Assembly (NCBI GenBank): GCA_021325275.1
Contig: JAJPHL010000050.1
Coordinates: forward strand, 1-64,000
Source of the DNA: Terriglobia bacterium
GTDB taxonomy: Bacteria > Acidobacteriota > Terriglobia > JAJPHL01
Reading direction: 5' to 3'
DNA: 64,000 bases
Every line of letters begins with the position of its first letter. The stretch's first letter is position 1. The notes below the pieces were generated by a model. That model was not told where the DNA came from and did not search any database. It saw only the letters and a list, made by a program, of their open reading frames with translations. Both the position numbers and the translations under genes were made by a program. Shown piece after piece: positions 49,643 through 58,405 of this stretch.

Positions 49643-50911
49643 CTACTCGAACAACGACAGTGGGATTGCGTTCGCCTGCAGCTCGTAACCCGCATTGTTC
49701 GGATGCACGTGATCCCCGCTGTCGAGGCTGGGAAGCAGTCGTGTGGGGCGGCTGGGATCGCGCACCATCTTGTCGAAGTCCACAACTCCGTCAAACTCGT
49801 GGGTCTTTAGCATCCATTCGTTCACCGCGACGCGCACGCGCTCCTTCTCCGGAGTAAAAAACGTCACCGTGCCGGAAGGAAGCTTGAGAAACGCGTCTTC
49901 GAATCCCGCGTTGGTTGTGCCAATCACGCGAATCCCCTTCTTGTGGGCGCGCGCGATCAATTGACGATAGCCGGCGATGAGTTGCTCCGCGGTGACCGCC
50001 GCCGACGGCGGGGTCAGCGAGCCGGGAAAACAAATGTCATTGATCCCCAGACCGATCACAACGTACTTCACACCCGGCTGCGACAGCACGTCGCGTTCGA
50101 AGCGCGCCAATCCCGCTTCTCCCAGCGATGCGCCGAACGGCGTCGCGTCCGCGGGACTATCGGCCAACAGGCGATTGCCGATGATGCCTTCGTTCAACAC
50201 GCCTAACTCCGCCAAACGTCCGCCGGCTTTTTGCAATCGCGCGGCGAGTATGTCAGTCCAGCGGTGATTGGTGTCCACCGTGGTGCCATCGCCGTCGGTC
50301 AACGACGATCCGATCGCAACAATGGATGCGCCATGCGCCGAGGCTTCGACATCAACGCCGGTGAGGAATGGCCACGAGCGAATCTTTTTCGCCACTGGGA
50401 AATTCGCTTCGCCGGTCGCGTCGCCGGTTTCGGTGGAGACGTAGTTCGTCTGCTTGGCGGCCAAATGGAAAGTGGTCGCCGCCGTGGCGTCCGGAAGAAA
50501 GATGCTGATCGCGAGATCCGAAAGCGCCGGCACGTCGAGATCCACCGGATCGCTCGTTACGAGCGAATGCGCCGCCACTTTGGTTGATTTTTCTCCGTGG
50601 AATTGCAAAACGCGATCGGAAGCCGGATCAATCGCGGCGTCAGTAGCGCGCCGCGCGATGTGCGCCGCGCCGATGACCAACGGTTGGTCGCCGTATGTGT
50701 TCGAGAGTTTCACGCGCACGCGCTTGCCGCCGGTGCTGGTGTGGACAATCAAACGCAGCGTTTGATTCTGATATTTTTCCGGCGTCGGCTGACTCGGCTG
50801 TGCGGCGGTAGCCCATGTGCCGATCCAGTGGCGCTCTTGCGCGGCTGCGGTCAACGAACACGCGACAATCGCAATTAGAATCGCTACACGATTCGAATTC
50901 CCAAGTGTCAT
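49643..50911 (-). CDS. Secreted SGNH/GDSL-family hydrolase
   Basis: A 422-residue protein with a signal peptide (VAILIAIVACSLTAAAQ). An N-terminal beta domain (WIGTWATAAQPSQP, LRLIVHTSTGGKRVRVKLSN) precedes an SGNH hydrolase domain. Block I is VAIGSSLTDGDGT, with the nucleophile Ser (GSS in place of GDS). Block II is a Gly in GIIGNRLL, block III is GLGINDI with the Asn, and block V is DHVHPN with the catalytic Asp and His. Relatives act on acetylated polysaccharides or arylesters. GGAGG stands 4 bases before the ATG at 50911. Confidence 0.9.
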   Translation of the reverse strand: MTLGNSNRVAILIAIVACSLTAAAQERHWIGTWATAAQPSQPTPEKYQNQTLRLIVHTSTGGKRVRVKLSNTYGDQPLVIGAAHIARRATDAAIDPASDRVLQFHGEKSTKVAAHSLVTSDPVDLDVPALSDLAISIFLPDATAATTFHLAAKQTNYVSTETGDATGEANFPVAKKIRSWPFLTGVDVEASAHGASIVAIGSSLTDGDGTTVDTNHRWTDILAARLQKAGGRLAELGVLNEGIIGNRLLADSPADATPFGASLGEAGLARFERDVLSQPGVKYVVIGLGINDICFPGSLTPPSAAVTAEQLIAGYRQLIARAHKKGIRVIGTTNAGFEDAFLKLPSGTVTFFTPEKERVRVAVNEWMLKTHEFDGVVDFDKMVRDPSRPTRLLPSLDSGDHVHPNNAGYELQANAIPLSLFE

Positions 50912-51005
50912 GAGGCCTCCAGTCGATTCGCCCGCCCGTCTCAAGATGCGGAGTGCGACTAGAGTAGCGAATTGTCATTGGCCTTGGCGTGTTCGTGACA
51001 ACGTT

Positions 51006-54000
51006 TTACTTCCGAGTATTCGCCGGGAGGTACAGAACCAACTGGCAATGCGGCGTGGTGTAGGCCGAGCAGGACAGCACGCCGCGGCGTGCAATTTTCT
51101 CCGGCCCCTGATCGGGAAACGGCGTGTTGTAGTGCGCGTGGCGCAGAGCATCGGCGGCATCCCGGATCGCGTCGTCGCCGCTGATGAACTGCACATCGTC
51201 CACACCGGCGGACGAAAACAAAATGAAGAACTCGCCTTGCTGAAACTGTGTGCTCTGTCGTTTCACCTCGGGGATCGGAATGGTGCGCAAGACGACGAGT
51301 TCCTCCTCAGGACGAACCGCGGTCGTTCGCATCGAGGGTTTGGAGGCGGCCGGCGGCGCAGGCGCCGGCTTCAATGCCGCGAGACGCTCGCGTACATCTT
51401 TGGAATCCTTCACCGCCAGGGATAGCTTGTAGGCGTGCGCTGCTTCCGCGGTCTTCTTCTGCGCTTCGTAGATGCGTCCCAAATGCTCCGCTTCCACGGC
51501 CTGTTGATCCATGAGCCATGCGGCTTTCACGTATTTCTCTGCCTTCACCAAATCGCCAGAACGGTACGCGGCCCAGCCGACGGTGTCCCAGGTAGCTCCC
51601 AGCACCTGGATGACCTGCAATTGTTGATTCGTCAAAGTGGACAGCGTGACGTCTTTGAAATCGTTCTCGATTTTCGCGGCCGCGCGCTCACTCAACTCGA
51701 CGGCCATGGCCGATTCGGTATCGGAATCCGCCAAAGCCCACGCGACGTCGTTTAACGTGTAGCCATCGAGATCCTGGCTGCGCAATTGGTTCACAATCGC
51801 GAGTCCATCGGACTTTTCGCCCGTGCGCAGCAAAACCTGCGCCAATTTGACTTTCAGATCGACGTTGTCGGGATTCGCCGTCATCGCTTCGCGCAACGGA
51901 GCGACAACCTCGCGGTCGCGTTTATCGGCCATCATTTCCGAGGCAAACCGCATGACGCCATCGGCATCTTGCGGAGCCAGCTTCACCAACTCGCCGAGCG
52001 TCTTCACGCCATCGGCGCGGTGCCCCGAGTGAAGTTGGATTTCCGCCAACATCCGATAGTTCGACTCCGCGCCAGGATGGAACTCAATCTCCTTCTTAAG
52101 GGCGGAGATGGCGTTCTCGTTCTGATTTTGCATTCCGTAGACGGTCGCTTTCATCGCCCACAAGCCGAATTGCGCGGAATTGATTCTTTCCGCTTCGGCC
52201 AACTGGCGATTGGCTGTCGCGAAATCCCTCGACTGAAGCGCGGCCGCCGCGCGCGCCACTAATTCGGCGGCCGCCGCAACGTCTCGCACGCCGGCGGCGT
52301 TGTCCGGCGAGTCCGACTTCGCGGTGACGCGCACCAGTTGCGTGACCTGCGTTTGATCGTCGAGAATCGCTTTGCTGAATTTGCGATACTCCGCCCATTG
52401 CGGGCCGCTGAGCTTGGGAGCCTTGATGGTGAGCACGCGCTCCGCCGAAAAAACGCCGTTCTTCACTTCGTATTTGGCTTCGTACTCTCCGAAATCGTTC
52501 TGCAAATGCACGTTGGCGGGAACCTCGGCCGTGTATCCGCTCGGCAATTCGACTTTGGCGCGATAGGTGGTCTTCGCCGGCCCGCCGATCGATCGCGGTT
52601 CTTTGGGCTCTTCCATGTCCTCTTTCAGCAGCGGAAGGCCGAGCGGTGGAAGCGGTGGCGTGATTCGCTTATTCTCCCAATCGGAATACGTTTTCCTCTC
52701 GTAGTCGTAAGAATAATGAAAGGGCGCCTGCAAATCGGCGGGATCGGCGGCATCGACGCCGGTGACCGTTCCACCGAAGCCCAGACGCCCCGAAATGTTT
52801 TGCACCAGCGTGGTCCACTGCGCGGGAGAAACGCTATGAAAAATGCTTCGCAAAACAACTTCATCGTCTCCGCGCGACGTGAGATTGAAATGCCCTTGCA
52901 GCGTCCCCTGCGCGCTGAGCTTGGACTCCACGGTGAACGTCTCCTCCGACGATTCCAACGGAATTTTCGGCGTGCTCACCAATCTGGCGATCGCCGTCGA
53001 CGCCGTGGCACGACCGATGACCAGCGCGTGCCGGTCACGAAGCGGCTCGAGCAACAATCCGTACGGCGCGACTTGCGGCGTGGAATCGAGCCACACATTG
53101 TCTTCCGGCAAGTACGTGATGAGATGATCGAAATGCGCCGGTGAGGGAACATCGGGATCGACATCGGCTTCCGTACCGATCAGCACCGGCCAGGCTTGAA
53201 TTCCCGCGGCCTGTAACAGCGCGGCGAGCAACGTGTGCTTGTCTTTGCAATCGCCGTACTCGTTGGCTAAAACTTCGCCGGCCGAATGCGGTTGATAACG
53301 TCCTTCGCCGAACGAGATCGAGACGTAACGAAACTTGGTCGATACGTAATGATAAATCGCTCGCTGCTTTTCCTCTCTCTTGGTCAATCCCTTGGTCAAC
53401 TCCTCGGACTTCTCGCGGATCGCCGGCGTGATCTCGACTTTCGGATTCTCGAGCGACGCGTACCATTGCCCCACTTCTTCCCAACTCTTGAATGTGGTCA
53501 GTTGAACGTCGGGCAATTGGGGCAACGGTGGAAAGAGAGCTTTTTCGTCGGGCTTTTTTGGTTTCGGGCAGGATGTTTTCCATCGATAAATCTTGTGGCC
53601 GCCTTCCTCGCGAACTTCGGGCGCGAGCGAAGGACTCTTCACGTTGACGAACTTCGCCGAGGGGACGCTGATCTCCAGTTGTTCCTCGTCCGTCACGACA
53701 CTGCACTCGAAGTTGTACGCATACCAGAACTGATTCGAGATATATGGCTTGAAGCGCGTAATCCTGGAGACGTACTCTAGCGTGTCGCCGACGCTGAGTC
53801 CTTTCACCGGCACTTGCTTTTCGTGCGCATTGCTGTACATCGGCGCCTGGCGCATCACGTCGGAGGGCAAATCCTGCGCGCTCGACGCCGGCGTCTCGAT
53901 CACCGTGCCGTTGGGTTTTGTCACGCGGATCTGCAGCGACTCGACGCGTTCAATATCGTCGCGATAGGGAAAGCGCAGGACGCCCAACTGCTGTAAGACA

Positions 54001-54230
54001 GCCGTCGATTCGATGCGAAACCGCGCGTCGGTCTCAACGGTCCCTGTTCCGTCTTCGGAAAACGCAACCTTGCTCGCATACTTCAAGATGGTCATGCCCT
54101 CTTGGGCCTGCGAAGGAGTTTCTTTTTTCTGATCGGCCTTTTGTTCAACGCTCTGTGATCGAAGGGAAAAGGAGACCAACAATAAGACGATAGATGCGCC
54201 AAGCCACCGGCTGGATTGCGAAAACCTCAT
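51006..54230 (-). CDS. Large DUF3857 - transglutaminase - TPR protein
   Basis: A 1,074-residue secreted protein (signal peptide around WLGASIVLLLVSFSLRSQS). The DUF3857 domain covers residues about 60-230. The transglutaminase-like domain has Cys in EYGDCKDKHTLLAALL (near residue 335), His in HFDHLITYLP and Asp in NVWLDSTPQ. A second beta domain follows. From about residue 660 there are TPR-like repeats (LWAMKATVYGMQNQNENA, SNYRMLAEIQLHSGHRADG, VGWAAYRSGDLVKAEKYV). The C-terminal end has a TonB-like or GYF-like beta patch. Substrate and partners are unknown. It is related to the smaller protein at 30994-32946. Confidence 0.88.
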   Translation of the reverse strand: MRFSQSSRWLGASIVLLLVSFSLRSQSVEQKADQKKETPSQAQEGMTILKYASKVAFSEDGTGTVETDARFRIESTAVLQQLGVLRFPYRDDIERVESLQIRVTKPNGTVIETPASSAQDLPSDVMRQAPMYSNAHEKQVPVKGLSVGDTLEYVSRITRFKPYISNQFWYAYNFECSVVTDEEQLEISVPSAKFVNVKSPSLAPEVREEGGHKIYRWKTSCPKPKKPDEKALFPPLPQLPDVQLTTFKSWEEVGQWYASLENPKVEITPAIREKSEELTKGLTKREEKQRAIYHYVSTKFRYVSISFGEGRYQPHSAGEVLANEYGDCKDKHTLLAALLQAAGIQAWPVLIGTEADVDPDVPSPAHFDHLITYLPEDNVWLDSTPQVAPYGLLLEPLRDRHALVIGRATASTAIARLVSTPKIPLESSEETFTVESKLSAQGTLQGHFNLTSRGDDEVVLRSIFHSVSPAQWTTLVQNISGRLGFGGTVTGVDAADPADLQAPFHYSYDYERKTYSDWENKRITPPLPPLGLPLLKEDMEEPKEPRSIGGPAKTTYRAKVELPSGYTAEVPANVHLQNDFGEYEAKYEVKNGVFSAERVLTIKAPKLSGPQWAEYRKFSKAILDDQTQVTQLVRVTAKSDSPDNAAGVRDVAAAAELVARAAAALQSRDFATANRQLAEAERINSAQFGLWAMKATVYGMQNQNENAISALKKEIEFHPGAESNYRMLAEIQLHSGHRADGVKTLGELVKLAPQDADGVMRFASEMMADKRDREVVAPLREAMTANPDNVDLKVKLAQVLLRTGEKSDGLAIVNQLRSQDLDGYTLNDVAWALADSDTESAMAVELSERAAAKIENDFKDVTLSTLTNQQLQVIQVLGATWDTVGWAAYRSGDLVKAEKYVKAAWLMDQQAVEAEHLGRIYEAQKKTAEAAHAYKLSLAVKDSKDVRERLAALKPAPAPPAASKPSMRTTAVRPEEELVVLRTIPIPEVKRQSTQFQQGEFFILFSSAGVDDVQFISGDDAIRDAADALRHAHYNTPFPDQGPEKIARRGVLSCSAYTTPHCQLVLYLPANTRK

Positions 54231-54536
54231 GACGAAAGACTAGCATTTCTCGAAGGGATTCTCGGGGAGCATCTTTCGGAAGGCCCGATTCCTGCTATTC
54301 CACCAGCACGATTTTATCCACCACGATCACGAATCGTGCCAATCGAAACGTTCTCCCGATCTGGTGAATCAGCAGGAAACGGGCCCGCGCTTCGACGAGC
54401 TTGTCAGTTCGCCGCCACAAGCGCCCTTCCCGCAAGGAGCAGCAACACGCAGTCGTAAAATGGCGAACAGGAGTCGCGGCATGAGCGGAATCACACCGTA
54501 TTTGGCTTGTCCACTTGATGTGTTAGCCTCTTCGAG
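54231..54536. other. Gene-free stretch made of copied gene fragments
   Basis: No intact gene is present. Bases 54405-54460 match 55959-56014 inside the ICMT-like methyltransferase gene at 54 of 56 positions. Directly joined, 54460-54497 match 49101-49138 (start of the second gamma-glutamyltransferase gene plus upstream bases) at 35 of 38 positions. On the minus strand 54295-54330 reads VIVVDKIVLVE then stop, close to the ends of the BMC-P proteins (VVDKITL, VDKV), with 15 identical bases to 56432-56446; this third match is weak. The rest shows nothing recognisable. Confidence 0.7.
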
Positions 54537-55865
54537 ATGACCGTTGTTGAATACCCAAAACGCCGGCGAATCGAGAGGCAAACTTCGCCTGGATGGCGCC
54601 GGCTAGCCGTCGCCTGGGTGTTCCTCGGGTTCTGCGCTCTCTGGTACGTGCGGAAGAATGTAGTGTCCGTCCTGCCGATGCTCGATAATCCAGCGGACTT
54701 CAGAATGTATCATGAAGCTTCGCAAGACATTCTGCACGGTCACAGCCCATTCAACACAACCGGGTATCTCTACCCGCCGTTCTTCGCGTTTCTCCTGACT
54801 CCACTGGGAATGCTCGATCTTGGCACGGCGCGATTCATCTGGTTCATCTTGTCGCAAGGATTTCTTGTAACGGCCGCGTGGATCCTTTGGCGGGCGCTGG
54901 GCCGCGATTGGCTGGCCGCGTGCGTCATCGGTTTTGTTTGGGCATTTGGCACCGCAGCGTTCGAGACCCTGTTCATGGGCCAGGTCGGGTGTTTCCTCAC
55001 GTTACTGTTGACACTGGCCTACACTCGAAGCGCCCCGTTAGACGGCACGTTACGCGGTGCGTCATTGGGCATTGGCGCGGCGATCAAGATTTTTCCGGCT
55101 GTCGTCGCTGCCCCGCTTTTGATGGCGCGGCAATGGCGCGCGCTGGCCGCGGCGGCCATCAGTAGCGTCTTGCTGATCGTGGTTCCGTGGACCGCCGTCA
55201 TCGCGAGGTTTCCGGGTCCGATAAAACCGCAAAGTGCGAGTTTTACGACGGGCACGCCGGCGATGCTGGTTTGGTCCGTTCCCGCGACCGTCTTGCGAAT
55301 CCTCGATCCGGCGAAGGCCGGTAAGAACATTCCGGACAGTTGGGAAAACGGATGGGATTTGCCTCGCTTGCATTTGCCCACACGGAACCGCGTACTCGCC
55401 GTGGCTGCGTCGGGCGCGACTTTTCTGATTGGCATGGCGGTGTTCGCCGTTGTTCTGGGCGGCCGGCTTGAGTCCGATGATCTGCCGCTGGCGATGGCCG
55501 GATTCACCGCGCTCACGCTTGCCGCGACGCCCTTGGCATGGACGCACTACCAGGTGATGCAATATCCGGGTGTGGCGATGCTATTGTGCGGCGCGATCCG
55601 CATGCGTCGCTGGTTCATGGTGGTCGCAACACTCCTGTGCGGCGCGATGCTGAATCCGCTGCCGGTGGCGTTGCTGACGCGCTACTACAATCAACGCGGT
55701 GGTAGCTGGTCTCCGGCGGATCCGTTCATGCTGTACTTCTGGACCTCGACCGCCCCGGCGGCATCGCTGGTTCTGTTTGGGTTGTGCATCTACTCCATCC
55801 GAACTTTGCTTGCGACCGACAACCGCGGCAAGAATCGATCTGTGCCCGCCATGTACTCGCGATAG
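54537..55865 (+). CDS. GT87-like (DUF2029) membrane glycosyltransferase
   Basis: A 442-residue protein with about ten membrane helices. Typical GT87/PimE features: the loop Asp in NPADFRMYHEAS, SPFNTTGYLYPPFFAFLLTPL, ETLFMGQVGCFLTLLL and AAIKIFPAVVAAPLL. The family transfers mannose or similar sugars from polyprenyl-phosphate donors on the outer face of the membrane. The last 76 bases overlap the 3' end of the convergent ICMT-like gene (55790-55865), so both C-termini are coded by the same DNA on opposite strands. Confidence 0.85.
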   Translation: MTVVEYPKRRRIERQTSPGWRRLAVAWVFLGFCALWYVRKNVVSVLPMLDNPADFRMYHEASQDILHGHSPFNTTGYLYPPFFAFLLTPLGMLDLGTARFIWFILSQGFLVTAAWILWRALGRDWLAACVIGFVWAFGTAAFETLFMGQVGCFLTLLLTLAYTRSAPLDGTLRGASLGIGAAIKIFPAVVAAPLLMARQWRALAAAAISSVLLIVVPWTAVIARFPGPIKPQSASFTTGTPAMLVWSVPATVLRILDPAKAGKNIPDSWENGWDLPRLHLPTRNRVLAVAASGATFLIGMAVFAVVLGGRLESDDLPLAMAGFTALTLAATPLAWTHYQVMQYPGVAMLLCGAIRMRRWFMVVATLLCGAMLNPLPVALLTRYYNQRGGSWSPADPFMLYFWTSTAPAASLVLFGLCIYSIRTLLATDNRGKNRSVPAMYSR

Positions 55866-56410
55866 TCGTTTCCAAACGTCGCGATCAGTTTTGCTTCTTC
55901 GATCCGGCACCGAATCGTCATCATCATAAAGAGCACCGCGCCGGCGGCGGCCGTAAACCAGTTCGCCGCCACAAGCGCGCTTCCCGCAATGAGCAGCAAC
56001 ACGCAGTCGTAAAAAGGATGGCGCACCCAACGGTACGGACCGCTTGTCACCAGCGTATGCTCCTTCCGCGTGACTACCGTATCGGTCAGGTTCTTTCCCA
56101 GGTTGGTCAAAGTCCACGCCAGCAAGCCGCCTCCTGTGACCAACACGCCCAAGCCGGTCCAGCGCAGCGCGGCCGGCAGCGGCAGCGACGACCAAGCCAT
56201 CGCGCTTGGGCGAACCAAATAAGCGATCAGACTTACCAGCGTGGTCAGGCCCGCCAGACGCAAGCCGATCAGAATGGGCCAACCTTCCTGCCGCCGGTCC
56301 AGGCTCTCGCCCGTCGATTGCGAACGGATCCGGAAGTAAACGGGAACGGGAAGCAATGCCAACCAAGCGAAGAGAAGCGCCAGGCGGAATGTCTGTTCGC
56401 CGGGCATCAC
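55790..56410 (-). CDS. Isoprenylcysteine carboxyl methyltransferase (ICMT) family membrane protein
   Basis: A 206-residue protein with four or five membrane helices. The ICMT/PEMT SAM-binding motif is seen as LVTSGPYRWVRHPFYDC, and the Glu-Glu pair near the end in RCRIEEAKLIATFGNDYREYM. Bacterial members methylate small or lipid substrates of unknown kind. It starts one base from the stop of the BMC-P gene at 56411, so it may be the last gene of the BMC transcript. Its 3' end overlaps the GT87-like gene, and a 56-base piece of it is copied at 54405-54460. Confidence 0.85.
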   Translation of the reverse strand: MMPGEQTFRLALLFAWLALLPVPVYFRIRSQSTGESLDRRQEGWPILIGLRLAGLTTLVSLIAYLVRPSAMAWSSLPLPAALRWTGLGVLVTGGGLLAWTLTNLGKNLTDTVVTRKEHTLVTSGPYRWVRHPFYDCVLLLIAGSALVAANWFTAAAGAVLFMMMTIRCRIEEAKLIATFGNDYREYMAGTDRFLPRLSVASKVRME

Positions 56411-56689
56411 CTACGCGGATTTCGCCAGCGTAATTTTATCCACCACGCCGATGATCGCCATGTCGATGGGCGTTTGCGGACGGCCCACCGCCGTCATCGC
56501 CGACCAGCCTTCTTGGACCACCAGCACGCGGTCGCCCGACCCGGCGTCGACCGAATCGAGCGCCAGCACCGCGTCGCCGCGATCGCTGCCGTCGAGATCG
56601 AGCGGCTGCACCAAGAGAATCTTGCGCCCTTCATGCGCGGGATCCTTTTGCGTCGCGACCACGTTGCCGATGACGCGAGCGATAATCAT
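56411..56689 (-). CDS. BMC-P pentameric vertex protein (EutN/CcmL family), third copy
   Basis: A 92-residue EutN/CcmL-type shell protein that caps the vertices of an icosahedral bacterial microcompartment. The start MIIARVIGNVVATQKDP, the KILLVQPLD segment and the end TPIDMAIIGVVDKITL are typical. The DNA before its ATG (56690-56737) is an AT-rich run of ATCAAAA repeats, and no ribosome-binding site is seen. It is the last of three BMC-P genes in a row, a triplet known from the BMCs of Planctomycetes and Verrucomicrobia. Confidence 0.92.
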   Translation of the reverse strand: MIIARVIGNVVATQKDPAHEGRKILLVQPLDLDGSDRGDAVLALDSVDAGSGDRVLVVQEGWSAMTAVGRPQTPIDMAIIGVVDKITLAKSA

Positions 56690-56737
56690 AAGGAAATCAA
56701 AAATCAAAAATCAAAAGGCAAAAATCAAAAGTGAATC
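56690..56737. repeat. AT-rich ATCAAAA repeat between two BMC-P genes
   Basis: A 48-base spacer with five short repeats of ATCAAAA/AATCAAAA and a GGCAAAA variant, in an otherwise GC-rich locus. On the coding (minus) strand it is a T-rich leader without a ribosome-binding site for the third BMC-P gene. It looks like a short dispersed repeat; it could alter expression of the last shell protein. Confidence 0.6.
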
Positions 56738-57001
56738 TCATAAGTCCACACGATCCACTATGCCGACGATCGTCGAGTCAACGGGAGTCTCCGCGGGAAG
56801 CCAAGGGAACGACGCTTCTTTGCCGCGGCAGTAGTAAACGATTTCGCCGGTGCCCGCGCCCACCGAGTCGAGCGCGATAATCGGCTTGCCGCGCGGCTTC
56901 AATTGCGGATCGAGCGGCTGCACCACGAGCATCTTCTTGCCGTCCAAGCTGTCGTTCTTGGCGGTGCACCAAACACGTCCTTGAACTTGTGCCAGAAACA
57001 T
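56738..57001 (-). CDS. BMC-P pentameric vertex protein (EutN/CcmL family), second copy
   Basis: An 87-residue pentamer-type shell protein (FLAQVQGRVWCTAKNDSLDG, KKMLVVQPLD, IALDSVGAGTGEIVYYCRGK, TPVDSTIVGIVDRVDL). It differs clearly from its two neighbours, so the copies are old paralogues rather than a recent duplication. Different BMC-P copies probably occupy different vertices or enzyme contacts. It starts 12 bases after the stop of the first copy. Confidence 0.93.
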   Translation of the reverse strand: MFLAQVQGRVWCTAKNDSLDGKKMLVVQPLDPQLKPRGKPIIALDSVGAGTGEIVYYCRGKEASFPWLPAETPVDSTIVGIVDRVDL

Positions 57002-57013
57002 GCGGGTTGGCGA

Positions 57014-57280
57014 TCAATCCATCGACACTTTATCGACAATGCCCACGATCGCGTTGTCCACGGGCGTGTCTTTGCATCCGTTCGCCATGCGCGCGGAACT
57101 GCCCGACACCGTGATCACCGTTTCGCGGAAACCCGCGCCCACGGTGTCCACCGACACCACGTAGCCCGCTTCGTCCTTGCCGTCGGGAGAAATCGGCCGC
57201 ACGATCAGCAGCTTCTTCCCTTCCAGGCGCGGATCTTTTCTTGTGGCGACAACCGTGCCGACAACGCGACCTAAAACCAT
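57014..57280 (-). CDS. BMC-P pentameric vertex protein (EutN/CcmL family), first copy
   Basis: An 88-residue shell pentamer protein ([70 protein letters not shown]). It starts 6 bases after the BMC-H stop, so hexamer and pentamer genes are probably translated together. The Gly-Ala-Gly loop near residue 50 lines the central pore of the pentamer in known structures. Confidence 0.94.
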   Translation of the reverse strand: MVLGRVVGTVVATRKDPRLEGKKLLIVRPISPDGKDEAGYVVSVDTVGAGFRETVITVSGSSARMANGCKDTPVDNAIVGIVDKVSMD

Positions 57281-57286
57281 TTGAAG

Positions 57287-57571
57287 TTATTTGCCCGCTT
57301 TGCCGATCGGCAACACGTCTTCCAGGCTCTGATGCGGACGCGGGATCACGTGCACCGAGACGAGTTCGCCCACGCGGCGCGCCGCGGCGGCTCCGGCGTC
57401 GGTAGCGGCCTTCACCGCCGCCACATCGCCGCGCACCATCGCGGTGACGTATCCGGATCCGATTTTTTCCCAGCCCACGAGCGTGACTTTGGCGGCCTTC
57501 ACCATGGCGTCCGACGCCTCGATCATCGCCACCAAGCCCTTGGTCTCCACCATTCCTAATGCTTCACCCAT
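57287..57571 (-). CDS. BMC-H hexameric shell protein
   Basis: A 94-residue single BMC-domain protein, the main facet tile of a microcompartment. It has [20 protein letters not shown] and the edge Lys in [21 protein letters not shown], with the pore loop around KIGSG. The second half ([20 protein letters not shown]) and the end [17 protein letters not shown] are standard. Only one BMC-H gene and no BMC-T gene are in the locus. It starts 8 bases after the aldolase stop. Confidence 0.96.
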   Translation of the reverse strand: MGEALGMVETKGLVAMIEASDAMVKAAKVTLVGWEKIGSGYVTAMVRGDVAAVKAATDAGAAAARRVGELVSVHVIPRPHQSLEDVLPIGKAGK

Positions 57572-57579
57572 TCTTCCTC

Positions 57580-58371
57580 CTATGAACGCTTGTCGATCAC
57601 CTCACCGAGGGCTTCTGCGACTCGGCGCTTCAATTCTTCGCGTGTCACACCGATTTTTCTTCCATCTGTTTCCGGCGCGGCAGGCACGGGACACGCGGCC
57701 ACACGCGGCGGCGCGGAATCCAAACCGAAATAACGGCGGCGCGCTTCCATTAGCTTGTCCACATCGGTCTCGGAAAGCAAGCTTTGTTGTCCGAGCATCT
57801 CGGTGACCAGCGAAATCCGCGCGAAGTGCTCCACCGTTTCCATCTTGAAATACGCTTCCAACAACGTCGCGCCACAACAAACCACGCCGTGATTGGCCAT
57901 CAGGATCGCGTCGTAGTGCGGCACCAAACCTTTCAGCGTTTCGGAAAGCTCGGGCGTCCCCGGCGTACCGTAACGCGCCAGCGGAACGCATCCCAGCGCC
58001 AGCACCACTTCCGAGAGCAGCGCTTTGTTCAGCGGCAATCCCGCGGAGGCGTATCCGGTGGCCGTGGGCGGATGCGCATGCACCACGCTCTGCGCGTCGG
58101 GCCGGCGGTCGTAGATCAGCAGATGCATGGCGATCTCCGACGACACGTTGCGCGCGCCTTCCAGTTTCTTGCCGGCCATGTCCGTGATCACAAGATCCTC
58201 GGGACGCATCATGCCCTTGCTCATCAGCGTGGGCGTGGACAACACGCGCCCGCCCGGCAGGCGCACGGAGATATTTCCGTCGCTGGCGGCGACAAAACCT
58301 TTCTGATGCAGCCACCGCCCGGCCTCGCAAATCTCGAGCCGGTGTTCGTTTTCGCTCTTGTGATCCGGCAT
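57580..58371 (-). CDS. Class II aldolase (fuculose/rhamnulose-phosphate type) with C-terminal encapsulation tail
   Basis: A 263-residue zinc aldolase. The phosphate-binding [12 protein letters not shown], the catalytic Glu in NVSSEIAMH, the zinc His pair in [12 protein letters not shown] and the third ligand His in [10 protein letters not shown] are visible. After the catalytic domain (about residue 215) comes a Pro/Ala linker and a last amphipathic helix ([18 protein letters not shown]). That is the shape of the encapsulation peptides that target enzymes into BMCs. In PVM-type BMCs this aldolase splits L-fuculose-1-P and L-rhamnulose-1-P to lactaldehyde and DHAP. The start at 58371 fits the family; the frame is open further upstream. 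Confidence 0.92.
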   Translation of the reverse strand: MPDHKSENEHRLEICEAGRWLHQKGFVAASDGNISVRLPGGRVLSTPTLMSKGMMRPEDLVITDMAGKKLEGARNVSSEIAMHLLIYDRRPDAQSVVHAHPPTATGYASAGLPLNKALLSEVVLALGCVPLARYGTPGTPELSETLKGLVPHYDAILMANHGVVCCGATLLEAYFKMETVEHFARISLVTEMLGQQSLLSETDVDKLMEARRRYFGLDSAPPRVAACPVPAAPETDGRKIGVTREELKRRVAEALGEVIDKRS

Positions 58372-58405
58372 GTCGCCGCGTTTAGCCCCGAAACCAGTTA
58401 TGGTA

